A DNA stretch of 64,000 bases, from contig NC_080586.1 of NCBI RefSeq assembly GCF_029962835.1, positions 63,434,001-63,498,000 on the forward strand, read 5' to 3'. Under the pieces are notes generated by a model. The model had not been told where the DNA came from. It saw nothing but the letters and a program-made list of their open reading frames with translations, and made no database searches. Below are positions 23,881 through 34,960 of this stretch, piece by piece. A program made the translations under genes and the position numbers. The DNA comes from Magnolia sinica. Taxonomy: Eukaryota > Streptophyta > Magnoliopsida > Magnoliales > Magnoliaceae. How positions within the stretch are numbered: the stretch's first letter is position 1; every line of letters starts with the position of its first letter.

Positions 23881-24032
23881 AGAAATCAAAACAGTCAGCT
23901 GCTCTAGGACTTCCCATCTCAAGAATTTCATTGCCAACTTCATTGCAAAAATTCCAGCCTTCAAATGCCACTCTCAATCCATCTCTTCTCATGCTTGGAT
24001 CACCCACTACTGAAATATACCTTTGTTCTGTA
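23881..24032 (-). pseudogene. Unrecognised captured exon in CACTA-1 (conserved-looking)
   Basis: Between a TTTTACAG acceptor (about 24033) and a GTAAGC donor (about 23876-23881) the minus strand reads EQRYISVVGDPSMRRDGLRV, AFEGWNFCNEVGNEILEMGS and PRAADCFDFL. It is fully open and well spliced. I considered an HD-domain phosphohydrolase N-terminus (SPxAIDFL) but cannot support it. Confidence 0.5.
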
Positions 24033-24831
24033 AAACAAAAGAAACTAAAAGAAAGCATTTTCATCATAATAAACAATACAAAAAAAATGGTTTTCCATGG
24101 ATCTTTTCATGCAAGTCTGCTGAGAAAGAGGGTCTGAATACTTCAGAAAAGGGATGCAGCTTGCAAGTGTTGGCCTCTTTTTGATTTTTTTAGTCCTTTT
24201 TATCATATGTAGATCTTTGTTGTGTTCTTTCTTCTTGCATTGGTTTCTTTCCTAACACTCTTATTAGTATCTACAAGCAAACAATTGAGAAAATTCATGA
24301 AAGATAGCCCCTGATTTTTATACAAATAAATAAGATGTCAAGTAAAGGCAAGAGCTCATCTGTTTTCATCAGACCAATGCAAAACCAGCAGATTCAACAC
24401 CCTCACACTCATAAGCATCCTAACCTACTAATATGAGGCCCACCCCTATAAAACCCTAACAAATAGCACTAGATATAAAACTTTCAAAAAGATGTAAGTG
24501 CATTACCTATAATCTGAAGTAATATCAACTCTGATTTCAAATCCTTATGATCTAAACTCTGCAAACTCTCAATACTAATTAAATGGAAGACCTAAAAATG
24601 GCACTTCCCTTTTCTCACTAGCTGTGCATTTGATTGCACCTAATCATGAAATTTCATGATATTTGATGCAACCAAATGCACTCTAAACCATAAACCGATA
24701 GAAAAGAAATTTCAGATGAAAGAAAGTGAAATTTGTGGCCCTCCCCTATAGTAGCCCCTTTAAAATAAGAATTCAGAATTATAGACAGAATCACATATAA
24801 AAACAGGAAATTCGGAACATAGAACCCATAC

Positions 24832-25054
24832 CATGAAGGACCTGAGCTCATTCTTCATGTCAGCAATGCCATTCAGAGTCTCAATCTTTTGGACATGACC
24901 AAGTTTGCTGAGAAAATTTAACTCCATTCCTTCCTGTTGCTCCAATTTCTCCTTCCTCTTTTCCTTTGCCACCTTTTCATATTCCTCAATTGAGTCCTCA
25001 TCAATTAGATAGCCAATGCCCTTTTGGACATAGAATTTTGTGCAAGCATTACAC
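24832..25054 (-). pseudogene. UBR7: Captured UBR7-like exon
   Basis: Between a TTTGCAG acceptor (25055-25061) and a GTATGG donor (24826-24831) the minus strand reads CNACTKFYVQKGIGYL, then EEYEKVAKEKRKEKLEQQEG, LNFLSKLGHV and LNGIADMKNELRSFM. This resembles the C-terminal region of plant UBR7-type UBR-box/PHD ubiquitin ligases, where CxCxxC is followed by a coiled charged segment. The UBR box and PHD finger are not present. The exon is fully open. Confidence 0.75.
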
Positions 25055-25603
25055 CTGCAAAGAAGATTTCTCCATTTCTTAGAAAGAAACATGGGTTTTT
25101 TCTTCTATGAAACAAATGAGGCTTGACGTGGATCCACTCCAAATATACAGTTGGGATTTGAAATGCTACCGTGGGCTGCATCCTGCTTTAAAGCCACATT
25201 TTTCTCCAAATTCACTCTAAGCAGAGGATCTCTAAGAAAACAGTTATTAAAAAAAACCTAACTATCTGATTTGGACTGAACAGAGCTCACTCTATATTGG
25301 CCTATTTATTTTAAAATAAGAAATAGGCCTTGGACCGTTCTAGAGGCCAGTCGATTTTGCCCTCCATGTTTTCAGTGAGAACAGACGTATCCCAAATCTG
25401 TGCTATCAAATTGACGTGAACAAACTAACAATATTAACAATCTAGATTTAAAATAAATTCCTATTTCTCTAATCCGCACTCAAATTCGAATTCAACAGCA
25501 TGTATGAACCCCCAAAAACAATCACAAACCTTCAGAAACGCTAAATCTACAATCATCTCAAAGCAGAAACCCTATCACCGACTAAAGAAATGAAGATTCA
25601 TAC

Positions 25604-25800
25604 CAATCATGCGAGCTTTCAAGTTCGTCTCCCTTGGATAGTTTCTGCATTATGCTCAAGAGGGTCGGAGCTCCAGCATCGCCATATGCTGAACATCTGG
25701 ATGGGAGAACCTGACCCCGGGGCTTTTCTGGCGGAGTCTCCGTCCCAAAGACCTCCGGTGGGAGGTCTCTTACAGTCGGAGCAACGGATTTTGCTGCCAT
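25604..25800 (-). pseudogene. First exon of the CACTA-1 chain (unrecognised)
   Basis: The minus-strand ATG at 25798-25800 opens MAAKSVAPTVRDLPPEVFGT and runs to LLSIMQKLSKGDELESSHDW, ending at a GTATGA donor. GC content is higher than in the surroundings, as in the 5' end of a plant gene. An upstream open stretch to 25998 looks like a 5' leader. This could be the promoter-bearing first exon of an unknown host gene that drives the chain; I do not know the family. Confidence 0.45.
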
Positions 25801-26109
25801 GGAAGGGTTCTGCTTTAGCTGCTTCGGGGGAAACTGCGCCAGGCGGTGGTGTTGGAGAATCTTAGTATAGGAAGAGGAGTCGGAGCTAGGGTTTTCTATG
25901 TAGACAAAAGGAAGGATGATCGAGGTGTGAAAATTCGAGGGGAAAACCATAGAAAGAGAATGAAGATCTCTCTCACTCGCTCGCACACCAAGTGACAAAA
26001 GGAGTCGGGGGAAAAAGCGACGCGCCTACGAATTTATATTTTGAAATTAGACTTTTGGCCTCGGTTCCTATGCTACCGAGGCTAAAAAGCAGACGTTTGG
26101 CCTCGGTTC

Positions 26110-26572
26110 CTATGCAACAGAGGCTAAAAAGTCTGAATTCATTTCAACTTTTTAATTTTTTTTTAAATTTTCAATTATTTGAAATTTCTCGAAATTTTTT
26201 TCAAGATTCTCAAGTTCAAAATTCTTATTGTTTTTTTCAAAAATTTCAAAAATTTTCAAAATTCTTAATTTTTTTTAAATTCTCAACTTAAAAAAAAAAT
26301 ATCATACTTTTTCACAATTATCATTTTTTATTCTTAATTTTTTTAAAAAAATTCTTAATTTTTTAAAAGTTCTCAAAATTTTAAAAAATTCTTAGTTCTT
26401 AAAAAATTCAAAATTCAAATCTTTTTCAAAACTCTCAATTTTTTTTTCAAAAGTCTAAATTTTTTCCCAATTGTCTCCATTTTTTTTCCAAAATTCTCAA
26501 TTTTTTCACAATTGTCAAAATTTTTTTAAATTATTAATTCTTTCAATATTCTTGATTTTTTTTTAATATTCT
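26110..26572. repeat. AT-rich spacer of CACTA-1
   Basis: About 460 bases of short AATTTTT/TTCTCAAATTT words with almost no G. A similar stretch lies in the equivalent, inverted place in CACTA-2 (49260-49840). It separates the hairpin array from the captured exons. Confidence 0.75.
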
Positions 26573-27807
26573 TAAATGTAGACTTTTGGCCTCAGTTCTT
26601 ATGCAACAGAGGCTAAAAAGTAGATTTTTGGCCTCGACTACTATGCAACTGAGGCTAAAATGTAGACTTTTCGCCTCAGTTCTTACGTAACTGAGGCTAA
26701 AAGGTAGACTTTTTGCCTCGGTTCCTATGTAACCGAGGCTAAAAAATAGACTTTTCACCTCGGTTCTTATGCAACTGAGGTTAAAAAGTAGACCTTTCGC
26801 CTCGATTCCTATGCAACTGAGGCTAAAAAGTAGACCTTTCGCCTTGGTTCCTATGCAACTGAGGCTAAAAATTAAACCTTTCGCCTCAGCTCCTATGGAA
26901 CTGAGGTTAAAAAGTAGACCTTTCGCCTTGGTTCCTATGCAACTGAGGTTAAAAAGTAGACCTTTCGCCTTGGTTCCTATGCAACTGAGGCTAAAAAGTA
27001 GACCTTTCGCTTTGGTTCTTATGCAACTGAGGCTAAAAAGTAGACTTTTCGCCTCGGTTCCTATGCAACTGAGGCTAAAGAGTAGATTTTTTACCTCAGT
27101 TCCTATGCAACTGAGGCTACAAATTAGACCTTTTGCCTCGGTTGCTATGCACCTGAGGCTAAAAAGTAGATTTTTTACCTCGGTTCCTATGCAACTAAGG
27201 CTACAAATTAGACCTTTCGCCTCGGTTCCTATGCAACTGAGGCTAAAAACTAGATTTTTCACCTCAGTTCCTATGCAAATGAGGCTACAAATTAGACCTT
27301 TCGCCTCGGTTCCTATCCAACAAAGGCTAAAAAGTAGATTTTTCACCTCAGTTCCTATGCAACTGAGGCTACAAACTAGACCTTTCGCCTCGGTTCCTAT
27401 GTAACTGAGGCTAAAAAGTAAACTTTTTGCCTCGGTTCCTATGCAACTGAGGCTAACAATTAGACCTTTCGCCTCGGTTCCTATGCAACTGAAGCTAAAA
27501 AGTAGACCTTTCGCCTCGGTTCCTATGCAATTGAGGGTAAAATGTAGACCTTTTGCCTCGGTTCCTATGCAACTGAGGCTAAAAAGTAAACCATTCGCCT
27601 CGGTTCCTATGCAATTGAGGCTAAAAAGTAGACTTTTCGCCTCGGTTACTATGCAACTAAGGCTAAAAAGTAGACTTTTAGCCTTAGTTCCGTAGCAACT
27701 GAGGCAAAAAATGAACTTTTAGCCTCAATTCCATAACAACTGAGGCTAAAAAACACATTTAGCCTCCATTTTTTCAACCGAGGCTAAAGGCCTACTTTCT
27801 TGTAGTG
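26573..27807. repeat. CACTA-1 right-end array of 42-bp hairpin units
   Basis: Roughly 28 tandem units of 42 bases each read about CTTTTCGCCTCGGTTCCTAT then GCAACTGAGGCTAAAAAGTA. GCCTCGGTT and AACTGAGGC are inverted arms around a 7-base loop, so each unit can form a hairpin. Because 42 is divisible by three, long repetitive open frames appear on both strands; they are not genes. The array ends in the terminal inverted repeat. Confidence 0.9.
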
Positions 27808-28467
27808 CTCGAGGAAGAATTTTTCTTATCTTGCGTAGTCCAATGTGTCGGCATGAAACCTGTGGCAAGATAATTAGTAATATCTACAAACCAATGTGAA
27901 GGGGAGACTTTAAACAATTGTTCGTCAGGGAATATGTCATTTATATGAGTCATCTCAAGGGAATCAGAGAGATTAAGGCGGGATAGATGGTCAACCACTA
28001 TGTTCTCTACTCCATTTTTATCTTTTATTTCCAAATCAAATTCTTGGATTATGAGGATCCATCTTATCAGGCGGGGCCTAACATCATTCTTAGAAAGAAG
28101 ATACTTGAGCGTTGTATGATCTGTGTAAATGATGATCTTGGATCTAATTAAGTAGGACATATATTTATCCAAAGCGAACACTACAGCTAAGAGTTCCTTT
28201 TCCGTAGTAAAACAGTTCACTTGGGCAGGATTTAGAGTTCTAGTTGCATAATGAATAACGTAGGGTTTCTCTTTCTTTTCTCTGGCTTTAAACCGCCCCA
28301 AGAGCATAGTCAGACATGTCGCACATAAGTTCAAAAGTAAGACTCTAGTCTGGTGGCTGCATGATAGGTGCAGTGGTTAACATGCCCTTGAGCTTAGTAA
28401 AAGCTTCCTGGCATTGCTCAGTCCACTCGTATGGTGTATCCTTTTGAAGTAGATTACATATAGGACG
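27808..28467 (-). pseudogene. Gypsy RNase H and RT C-terminal remnant
   Basis: The minus strand reads [43 protein letters not shown] and [10 protein letters not shown]-like text. These are the RT C-terminus and RNase H of a Ty3/Gypsy element. It is a fossil with several breaks, separated from the rest of the RT (33217 onward) by an inserted LTR remnant. Confidence 0.85.
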
Positions 28468-29049
28468 TATAACACCTCAGTTCCCGAAACCCAAGTACAC
28501 TACTCATTTTCCAAAAACCCAAGTATTAACCTTTGGCAGTGGCTCAAATTTGATGTACATTTTTTTCTTTATCAGAGTTAGCAATTTACCAGAATATAAA
28601 CAATTAAGTATAAGAGGGAGTCCAAATATACATAACCAAACAAGTGGTTACCCGAAAACTTATACAAACCAATGTCTTAAGTTAATAATAATACATGACG
28701 GTACAAATTTAAACACATGAAATTAGGAATAGAAGGATGTAAGATCGTCTGGCTCCTCCTATTCCACATAATCACCAGCATACGCATCCTCTACATCTCC
28801 TGCACACTGGATATGGTTTCATAGCATCAATGGCTATTCCAGTGAGGTATATCCCCCAAGATTTATCATACCATCAAGATAATTAAGCATAGTTAGCAGA
28901 AATATTGTATAACAACATTCCACAATGATTATCAAGAAAATCAGATAAGGTTCATTAGATACGCATTCATCAAATAAATCACACAAGATAATCTTGTTTA
29001 AATGCATGAATACATGCACATGCTCACAAACCTAGGGATGCACATCCAG

Positions 29050-29200
29050 CTGGTAAAAAGTCGCCCGAGGAGAACTAGCCCTCTGAAAAAGACTATGCAA
29101 CGAGGACGCCCAAGGTGGACTAGTCTCCTGGAAAAGTACTCAAAGGTACTCCCTAAGGAGAACTAGACACCCAGAAAAGTCCATACAACAAGGACAACCT
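29050..29200. repeat. Short tandem repeat inside the chromovirus-like LTR
   Basis: Two to three units of about 60 bases carry GGAGAACTAG...CTGGAAAAGT...CAACGAGGAC. Confidence 0.45.
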
Positions 29201-31050
29201 TAACGGTATGAATGCACGAAATAATGATTTAGGATCACCTGGTAAAATACTCTATGGTACAGCCCATAGTGATCCAAGAAAACCCCCGTGTCTTACATCG
29301 ATCACCCGGTGAAGTCTACATGCCATGAAAATGCATGATTAGCCTAACCATTATTATTGCAATTTCAAACAATCATTTTAAGGAAGCTCAAAGGTCACTA
29401 TGGGGGTTTGTCACCCAATATAGGCTGACAGTTCAAGCATAGTATCTCATTCCACCATCCCTGGCTCATGAGACTAACAAATATGATGTTTAAAGGTAAC
29501 CTACACAAGTATTGGCCAATTATAGTTCTATAAGTAGAACTTATCATCGCAAGGTTATATGAAGATGATTCCTTAAAGCCATGTAGAGCAAATATAATAT
29601 CAAGCCATAAAGGGAAAATATGCAATTAAAGCCACATAGGGCACCTAGTCAATCGAAGCCACATATGGTAAATAGTCCTTTTCTGGACACAGTGAAAGGG
29701 ATTGACCCCAAAAGCCACAAAGGCGCAACGATTCATTAGAGGATAAGTCCACCATAAATAAATTCCATTTAATTTATTAGACAGAATGGCCACTAGTTCA
29801 AGGACCTCCACGCATTCCATCAAGTAATCATGGATGATAAACTGAATCATGTATAATAATATCAAGATATCACATGCACATCTAAAGCATACATTTCAAA
29901 TTAGATTAGAGTCATTTAATTCACATCAAATCCAATTCATCAATTATCTTAAGGAATTAAAATCAATAAAAGCAATCCACTACATTAAGCAATTAATGAG
30001 ATAAATGAGCAAGGAAAAATAGCAGGGCTAATTATCAAGATGTGGAAAAAGCTTGAAGGTAATCCTCACCTCTCAAGTCAGGTCCCTGTTTCAACACTTG
30101 TTGGAATTTGTGTGCACAATTTAGGATCGAATCCTACGAGTGAAGGTCTAGGATTCTGAGTATTCAAAAGAGAACTCCAATATCTCAAATGTGTGGATTT
30201 CTAACACAACATAGCCTGATTATAAGATTTTATAGGAGTGTTTGGAATCTATAATGTCTGCATCCCACCTTACTACTAGGTTAAGTCGACTTGGTTTGCC
30301 TGCCTCAACTTGAACCAATCAACCTGAACTGGGTCAACTCAGCTCCACACACATAGATCTGCTGAGTCAACCCAACATCTCAACCGAGTTGACTCTGCAG
30401 GTGTAACAACCACTCCAACCTCTCTCTCTATCTTCCCTTTTTTCCTTCTTCCCTTCTCTCTCCTTCTGCTTCTCTTTCCTTCCTCCTTGTTGGAATGTCC
30501 AGCAATAAGTATAGACAGACCAAACCTGAACAGGCTCCACTCAGCTAACTCGGCAGTGAGTCAGTTCACTAGCTGAACTATCTCTCTCTTCCCTTCTCTT
30601 TCTTCCTCTCCTCTATCTTCTTTCTTTCATTTCTTATTTCTCCTTTCTTTTCTTTTCTTTTTCCTTTTTTTCATTCCTAACCCATCAAACTAGCGCCTGA
30701 CGACCAACAACTTACATTTGAGTCAGCCAACGAGTCGACTCAAACTTGACTTGACAGTAACCGCACTGAAACTTCATTTCTCCTTCTTTCTTTCTCCCTT
30801 TTGTTTCTCTGTTGTGGAAATCCAACAACTGGACTTGACTCGACCCAACTCGAGTGAGTCATCAACTCAACTCGAATTCGGCTGGTGCAATGAACCAGCG
30901 TTGACTCTCTCTCTTTCGTGTCTTCTTCTTCTTTGCTTCTTCTTCTCCTTTCTCCTTTCTTCTTTTGTTCGTCCTTCCTGCATCTAGACGGAGCCTGGCT
31001 CTACTACGACTCAAACAGGTGGGTGCAGCACAACTCAGAGCCACTCCATG

Positions 31051-31076
31051 CTCTCTCTCTCTCTCTCTCTCTCTCT
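31051..31076. repeat. (CT)n microsatellite
   Basis: About 13 CT units at the end of a pyrimidine-rich zone (30400-31080) inside the chromovirus-like LTR. Confidence 0.9.
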
Positions 31077-33216
31077 AGATTTTTAAGGCCGGCTACCCAA
31101 AATAGAAGGAGAGCTTTTATAGCTCTCGAAAGCCTTTCCAGAACTTTCGGTGGCAACTAATCAGAGGCTTAGTTGTGATATTTTTTCTTTTAACCGATCC
31201 ATAATTGAGGTGGTGGACTTCAGATTTGCTTGCATGGAGAAAATCTGAAGATGCAATGAAACTTCTAACATCGTGGCCCACAAAATGAACGAATTTGATC
31301 GATCAATGGGGTCCACATAAGGGGAATGGGTTTTCTCAACATATGAGGAAGATGATCCATCGATCATGGTGTATTTTGATTGGTTGGGCCACTTTTCATG
31401 ATGAGACACCTAGATGGTCTAAGGAGCATTGTGGGTTCAACCATTTCGATGGCTGACCACAATTTCTCAATGGGTTCGAAGTTCAAGCTGTGGCAGCGTT
31501 TTGTGAGAGAATGGAACCCTAGAGAAAACAAAGGGAATGGATGGCTAGGATCGTCCCGTATAAAGTGCTAGGATTCAAGGATGAGGAGGCACGCGCGATG
31601 CCAGCTAGCGTGGAAACATTCGCATGCACAGCTCCTTTTAAGCCCATGCTTGTATGTATACATGCGAGAAGCTACGTGTGAAACCCATGAAATTTGGTCA
31701 GATATGCATCATGAACATGATAGACAGTTCCGATCGATGCAATGGCCCATGATGGTGGCCACAATCGAACCCAAACAACAGTCTTCCATTTAAACTACAG
31801 TCGCATGAGAGAGAGGAGAATTCCTCTTTAAAAAAAAAATCCATCATGTCAAGCAGCTTTGAGCAGACTGTGTAGTCCAGTGCATCATGGGTGCTCTTGC
31901 ACTGTGTACACACTCATCTTCAGAGTGGGGTCCATAGTGATGTTTGATCTAATCCACACCATCTATCTAGTTCTGCTTGTCTCATTGGGGCATCTGACAA
32001 AGATGAGGCAGATCCAAGGCTTAAGTGGGCCATATCGAGGGAATTGCGGCCTTTGATGTTATTTACGTCGATCTAATAGCTAGACCCTTTTAATTTTGGT
32101 TATAAATGGTCTCAGAGATTTTCGAATTAGATGGTCGCTTGGCATGACATCGTCCAATGTTATGTTGTGGACTTGATGGATGGATTAAATCTTCTAAATG
32201 GTCAATGAAGGTGTACTTTTGGTGGGCACTCAAGTTAAACGTGGGGTCCACTATGATGTTCGGTACAATCCACTTTAATCATGAGGCTTCATGGGTCCCA
32301 CTAGGTCATTTGACCAGATATGGGCCACATCACAACTTTGGTGAGCCCAACTTAATTACTTTAAGTTCTTATTATGAATTTGCATTAACTCAACGGTCAA
32401 ATTGCCCTATTAGCATGATCAAGTTGTATGTTGATGGATAAGGTGTTGCAGACCCAACAGACGATGGATTTCATGATTCAAGCTTTGAGACTTAACCATA
32501 TATAGTCCACGCCAACATTTACACTGTGAATCAATGGTTGGATTGATTCGAAATCATTTATTAAGAGCCCTAGTAGCTCCATTATCCATCCACGTGGACT
32601 TTAAATGTTTGACTAAACATTTAGATCGTTGAATAGTGTTATTAGGTGGTGGATCACTTTACAAAATGTTGTTGGCCTGATGGACTTTATATTTGATGAT
32701 CAATCTCGATATTAAAATAAATAGTTTAATTAATGCATGATTAAGTTTCATACTGATCTTGACATCGATTGCCCGATTGGACCCATTCTATGATTACGAT
32801 GAGAATTGATCAAGTCGATTTAAGACCAAGTTGATAGATTGGTTTATGTTTGTAATTGTATCAATTATGGGTTGGATCACCATCGTTGGTGTAGTCTTGG
32901 GTTAAAAGGTCAAGGGTGGACAGATTGAGGATTGCTGGATGGAGGTGTGTAACGTAAAATTAAAGGTGTTTCCACACATGTATACACTTATTTAGATCTT
33001 CATAGTAACACCCGACACTACTGAAAACTACAGGGTGTTACAATATACCCCCCTTAAAGAAAATCTCGTCCTCGAGATTTAGTGCTTCTAATTCTAATAG
33101 GATTAGGGACAATTATAATATAATTTGCGGTAATTCTAAGCATTCGTCATTTTCCTATGAAGGTTATTTGTATGTACGAACGTATACCACTAACTGTCAG
33201 AATTGGGGTTGTTATA

Positions 33217-34160
33217 GGACGAGAGAGGTGACTCAAGTCTTTTACGAATCTCCTATAAAAACCGGCATGTCCTAAGAAGGATCTCACATCCTGTATATTC
33301 TTGGGTGGAGGTAGGTTAGAGATAAGATCAATTTTAGCCTTATCTACCTCGATTCCTTTGGACGAGATGATATGTCCAAGGACAATTTCCTTACGAACCA
33401 TAAAATGGCACTTCTCTCAATTGAGTACCAAATTCTTTTCTTCACATATTTTCAACACACATTTAAGATTTTCTAAGAAATTACTGAAAGATGAACCAAA
33501 GACAGAGAAGTCGTCTGTGAAGACCTCTAGATATTACCCCACCATGTCAGAAAAAATACTCATCATACATCGCTGAAAAGTGGCCGGGGCATTACACAGT
33601 CTGAATGACATCCTTCAGTAAGCAAATGTGCCAAAGGGACATGTGAATGTGGTCTTTTCCTGATCTTCAAAGGCTATCTCTATCTAATTGTATCCCGAAT
33701 ATCCGTCAAGGAAACAGTAATAGGAATGACCAGCTAGCTTTTCCAAAATTTAATCAATGAATGGCAAAGGAAATCAGTCCTTCCTTGTGACGGTATTTAA
33801 TTTTCTATAATCAATGCGCATTCACTAACCAGTACTAACTATGGTTGGCACAAGTTCATTGTTGGCATTGGCTACGATGGTGATTCCGAACTTCTTAAGG
33901 ACCACTTGAGTTGGACTCACTCATTGACTATCGGATATAGGGTATATGATACCCACATCCAATAACTTAAGAACCACTGCCTTAACCACTTCCTTTATGT
34001 TTGTATTTAGTCTATATTGTAGTTGTCATGAGGCCTTCGCATTGTCCTCAAGATGAATGCAGTGAGTACAAAACAAAGGGTCAATTCCCTTGAGGTCCGC
34101 AATCGACCATCCAAGGGTACCCTTATGCTCAATGAGAGTAGAGATGAGCATACTCTCCTG
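33217..34160 (-). pseudogene. Gypsy reverse transcriptase remnant
   Basis: The minus strand contains LGHIISSKGIEVDKAKIDLI and SFLGHAGFYRRFVKDL (33217-33401), the end of a Ty3/Gypsy RT palm/thumb. Weaker RT text continues to about 34160. It is a fossil with several breaks and is cut at 33216 by the inserted LTR remnant. Confidence 0.85.
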
Positions 34161-34163
34161 TTC

Positions 34164-34960
34164 TTACTCATGGTGGGAAGAAATCACCACCGGGTATGTC
34201 TCATATTGACCTAAATAGACATATTTCAAATCTGACGGCAAAGGTTTTAGGTCAAGATTCGGTGCCTTGAGGTTAGACAGTAGAGGCACTACATCAGTTT
34301 GAGGTAATTCTTCGAATTGTGGCCTCCACTGGTTAACTTCAAGTACCGGCACAGTATCAAGCATGACACTTATCTCCCTAATGATATCATCATCTAAATT
34401 ATGGGAGTGGGCCAAGAATGTCTCTAGAGGGTCAGAGGATAAGGTTAGAAGTACTCTATCTTCCATGAAAGAATCAATCAGGTTAATATCGTGGGATCAT
34501 CTTCATCCTCTGACTGTTTGCTTATGTTGAAAAAGGTATTCAACTCCAATGTCATATTCCTGAAAGACAAAATCATAACTCCATTCCTATAATTAATGAT
34601 TGCATTTGATGTGGCAAGGAATGGGCAACCAAGAATGATAGAAATTTGAGTGCTCATGTCCATGATAGGTTGAGTATCCAGGTCGATAAAATCTATCGAG
34701 TAGTAGAATCTGTCAACCTGGACCAACACATCCTCAATTATCCCTCTCGGTATACGAATTGAGTGATCGGCAAGTTATAATATGGTCCGGGTGGGTTTTA
34801 ATTCACCTAGACCCAATTGCTCGTAAACTAAGTATGGGATCAGATTTACACCTGCTCCTAAGTCAAGAAGCATGTGATCAATCTGGTAGTTTTCAATTAC
34901 ATAAGTGATGGTTGGGCTACTGGGATCTTTTTATCTTTGTGGCACATCTTGCTTTAGGAT
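34164..34960 (-). pseudogene. Gypsy protease region remnant (Athila/Tat type)
   Basis: The minus strand contains DMSTQISIILGCPFLATSNA and FRNMTLELNTFF. The ILGxPFLATxxAxI signature follows the aspartic-protease fold in Athila/Tat Gypsy elements. The segment 34164-34466 is the acidic linker toward RT. Fossil. Confidence 0.8.

Larger units (their letters stand above)
17082..27807 (-). mobile_element. CACTA-1: Pack-type CACTA (En/Spm) transposon with captured host exons
   Basis: It starts CACTACAAGAAAAGGGGG and ends with the inverted terminus CTTTCTTGTAGTG. It is flanked by the 3-bp duplication CTC (17079-17081 and 27808-27810), exactly as CACTA elements make. Length is 10,726 bases. Both subterminal zones are packed with GCCTCGGTT/AACTGAGGC inverted words. 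The interior holds minus-strand exons of at least five host genes with splice sites. There is no recognisable TNP2-type transposase, so it is probably non-autonomous. It sits in the Gypsy internal region, so it is younger than that element. Confidence 0.93.
28468..33216 (-). mobile_element. Chromovirus-like LTR retroelement remnant inserted in the Gypsy RT
   Basis: The plus strand starts TATAACACCTCAG and ends GGGGTTGTTATA, matching TGTAACACC-type chromovirus LTR ends with decayed termini. It is flanked by the 5-bp direct repeat GGACG (28463-28467 and 33217-33221). On the minus strand, TCGAGGACGAGATT and AAGGGGGGTATAT at about 33080-33041 look like a chromovirus pol end and polypurine tract, followed by TGTAACACCC at 33040. 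I read it as a short piece of 5' LTR and pol end joined to a complete 3' LTR of about 4.6 kb. It is a fossil and no pol is readable. Confidence 0.6.

Noticed and set aside
26543-27404. Long open frames on both strands with 14-residue repeats (for example PMQLRLKSRPFASV)
   Set aside because: The 42-bp unit is a multiple of three, so open frames arise automatically from the transposon's hairpin array. There is no start context or non-repetitive domain. The same applies to 48746-49207.
17082-27807. Intact host gene cluster (starch synthase, RNR, DCAF1) on the minus strand
   Set aside because: Each gene is represented by one to three exons only, from unrelated loci, between CACTA ends with a 3-bp duplication. 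It is transposon cargo.
28459-28467. 9-bp target duplication TATAGGACG implying a Mutator-like element at 28468-33212
   Set aside because: The repeat is 9 bases only if the element's own terminal TATA is counted. TGTAACACC-type ends, a polypurine tract and a pol end fit an LTR element with a 5-bp GGACG duplication better.
30718-31160. Serine/leucine-rich ORFs as a host gene
   Set aside because: They come from CT-rich low-complexity sequence inside a chromovirus-like LTR. Frames overlap on both strands and no domain is visible.
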